Origin: JAJFFW01 sp038531315
GTDB lineage: Bacteria > Pseudomonadota > Alphaproteobacteria > Caulobacterales > Parvularculaceae
Length of the DNA stretch: 14,402 nt
Assembly (NCBI GenBank): GCA_038531315.1
Contig: JBCBBT010000073.1
Span: forward strand, 1-14,402
Direction of reading: 5' to 3'
Positions 13,116 through 14,402 of this stretch are shown piece after piece; position 1 is the stretch's first letter; every line of letters begins with the position of its first letter. The position numbers were made by a program, and so were the translations under genes. A model generated the notes under the pieces. That model searched no databases, was not told the DNA's origin, and worked only from the letters and a program-made list of their open reading frames with translations.

Positions 13116-14402
13116 CTAGGCGCGATACCTCGCGTCGTAAGCTTTGAGGTCGCGCTTTAGTTCCGGCATCAGAAGATAGAGCGCAATGATATTCGGGATC
13201 GCCATTGCAAACAGCATGGAGTCAATAAAGTCGATAATCGACGACAGCTGGATGGCGGCGCCTGTCGATAACATCGCACACAGAACGAGCTTAAACGTAA
13301 CGTCGACCGCGCGGGTGCGCCCGAAGAGATATTCAGCCGCTTTCGCTCCGTAATGGGCCCAGGTCACCAGTGTTGAAAATGCAAAAAGGATTACCGAAAC
13401 CAGCAAGATATAAGGATACCAGCTGAAAACATTCTCAAAGGCCGCGGACGTCATCGTGATGCCGGTGATCGATCCGGTCGAATAGAGATAAGGCAGATGG
13501 GCGCCGGTTGTCAGAATGACCAGGGCGGTGATCGTGCAGACGACGATGGTGTCTATGAAAGGTTCAAGCAGCGCGACAAAGCCTTCCGTCAGCGGTTCAT
13601 CGGTTTTAACAGAAGCGTGCGCAATCGCGGCGGAGCCAACCCCGGCTTCACTAGAATAGGTCGCGCGCTGAATACCATTGATCAAAGCACCAATCAGACC
13701 GCCGCCGGCGGCCTCAAAGCCGAAGGCACCTCTGACAATATCGACGACAACGCCAGGCAAAGTATCTGCGTTCATGGCAATGATGATCAGTGCAGCAACC
13801 AGATAGACAGCCGCCATGCCCGGTACAAGAATGCGCGTGACGCGCCCTATGGATTTAATGCCGCCAAGTATAACAATGGCGACGAGCGCCGAAAGGATGA
13901 AGCCATAGGTGAGCGGCGCATCGATGCCGGTGACGCGCTCGAGTTGCTCATAGGACTGATTAACCTGAAAGACACTGATCGATGCGCCCATCGCCATCAC
14001 TGCAAAAAACACCGCGGCGATCTTGCCGACGGCGCCCATGCCGCGGCGCCGGAAGACATCTTCAATGTAATACATCGGCCCGCCGGAAACCGTACCGTCG
14101 TCATGCACCTTTCGGTATTTCACTGCGAGGGCGCATTCGGCGAATTTCGACGTCATGCCGAAAAACCCGGCGACGATCATCCAGAAGACGGCGCCCGGTC
14201 CGCCAAGCGCGATCGCCACGGGAACCGAGGCGATATTGCCGAGACCGACCGTGCCCGAGAGCGCCGAGCTCAGGGCCTGAAAGTTGGTGATCTCACCCGG
14301 TCCGGAAGACTGTGCGCTGCGCCTGACGAGCCCTGCGCCATGAGCGAAGCCGCGCAGATTGATGAAGCCGAACGAGAAGGTCAAAATAATCGCGGCACTG
14401 AT
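13116..14402 (-). CDS. AGCS-family sodium:alanine/glycine symporter, 5' end cut
   Basis: 428 visible residues of an inner-membrane amino acid:cation symporter; the frame is open at the right edge, so a TTG at 14384 is not the true start and roughly 50-60 N-terminal residues are missing. Family motifs are strong: FGFINLRGFAHG, GEITNFQALSSALSGTVGLGNIASV, ALGGPGAVFWM followed by FGMTSKFAECALAVKYR, GGPMYYIE, RATYSSEAGVGSAAIAHAS, and a C-terminal YGAKAAEYLFG. Many hydrophobic helices are evident, consistent with ~10-11 TM segments. One departure is WMIV where AGCS members usually have WMW. It converges on g15 with 18 nt between stop codons. The codons are AT-richer than in the GTA genes, and the function is unrelated to them: it marks the chromosomal flank. 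Confidence 0.93.
   Translation of the reverse strand: MSAAIILTFSFGFINLRGFAHGAGLVRRSAQSSGPGEITNFQALSSALSGTVGLGNIASVPVAIALGGPGAVFWMIVAGFFGMTSKFAECALAVKYRKVHDDGTVSGGPMYYIEDVFRRRGMGAVGKIAAVFFAVMAMGASISVFQVNQSYEQLERVTGIDAPLTYGFILSALVAIVILGGIKSIGRVTRILVPGMAAVYLVAALIIIAMNADTLPGVVVDIVRGAFGFEAAGGGLIGALINGIQRATYSSEAGVGSAAIAHASVKTDEPLTEGFVALLEPFIDTIVVCTITALVILTTGAHLPYLYSTGSITGITMTSAAFENVFSWYPYILLVSVILFAFSTLVTWAHYGAKAAEYLFGRTRAVDVTFKLVLCAMLSTGAAIQLSSIIDFIDSMLFAMAIPNIIALYLLMPELKRDLKAYDARYRA

Noticed and set aside
13085..13140. Bidirectional terminator between g15 and the symporter
   Set aside because: Only short GCGC/CGCG pairings were found, with no long stem and no T-run.
1..14402. CtrA-type TTAA-N7-TTAA sites, tRNAs, CRISPR repeats, IS ends or att sites
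   Set aside because: None seen by eye; the few TTAA words are not paired at the right spacing, and the cluster promoter would lie upstream of the window.

Overview
The window reads as most of a gene transfer agent (GTA) head-tail cluster from an alphaproteobacterium. Gene order, protein sizes and family motifs match the Rhodobacter capsulatus RcGTA main cluster gene for gene. The DNA is very GC-rich (mostly gcg/gcc/cgc codons), and long antisense open frames arise only as composition shadows. The order g2-g3-g3.5-g4-...-g15 is typical of Rhodobacterales, Caulobacterales/Hyphomonadales, Parvularculales and related groups. I cannot fix the genus from sequence alone.

Layout: 1-688 is the 3' part of the large terminase gene (g2), cut by the left edge. 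718-4143 is the head module: portal, a small one-TM coiled-coil protein, HK97-type prohead protease and HK97-fold capsid. 4245-5586 is the connector module (adaptor g6, stopper g7, terminator g8). 5599-7094 is the tail tube, two tail-assembly chaperones and a short tape measure protein. 7103-13097 is the baseplate and host-entry module: distal tail g12, hub g13 with four candidate Fe-S cysteines, NlpC/P60 peptidase g14 and the ~1300-residue 'megatron' g15. 13116-14402 is a convergent minus-strand AGCS sodium:alanine/glycine symporter, an ordinary chromosomal gene with visibly lower GC, cut by the right edge.

The genes form one plus-strand transcription unit. Most junctions are short overlaps (ATGA, GTGA or TGATG) with a Shine-Dalgarno inside the upstream gene. 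The main breaks are around the capsid gene: a 72-nt leader with an A/C-rich G-poor tract and two SD-like sites before it, and a 15-bp-stem hairpin after it. These breaks probably give the capsid its own, higher expression. The proteins would package host DNA into a small siphovirus-like particle, build a short tail and deliver the DNA through the recipient envelope.

I see no integrase, repressor, replication, lysis, tRNA, IS or CRISPR elements. Least explained by the standard GTA model are three in-frame micro-repeats, each at a terminus of a structural protein (portal N-terminus, protease C-terminus, peptidase N-terminus), the structured capsid flanks, and the small membrane protein inside the head module.
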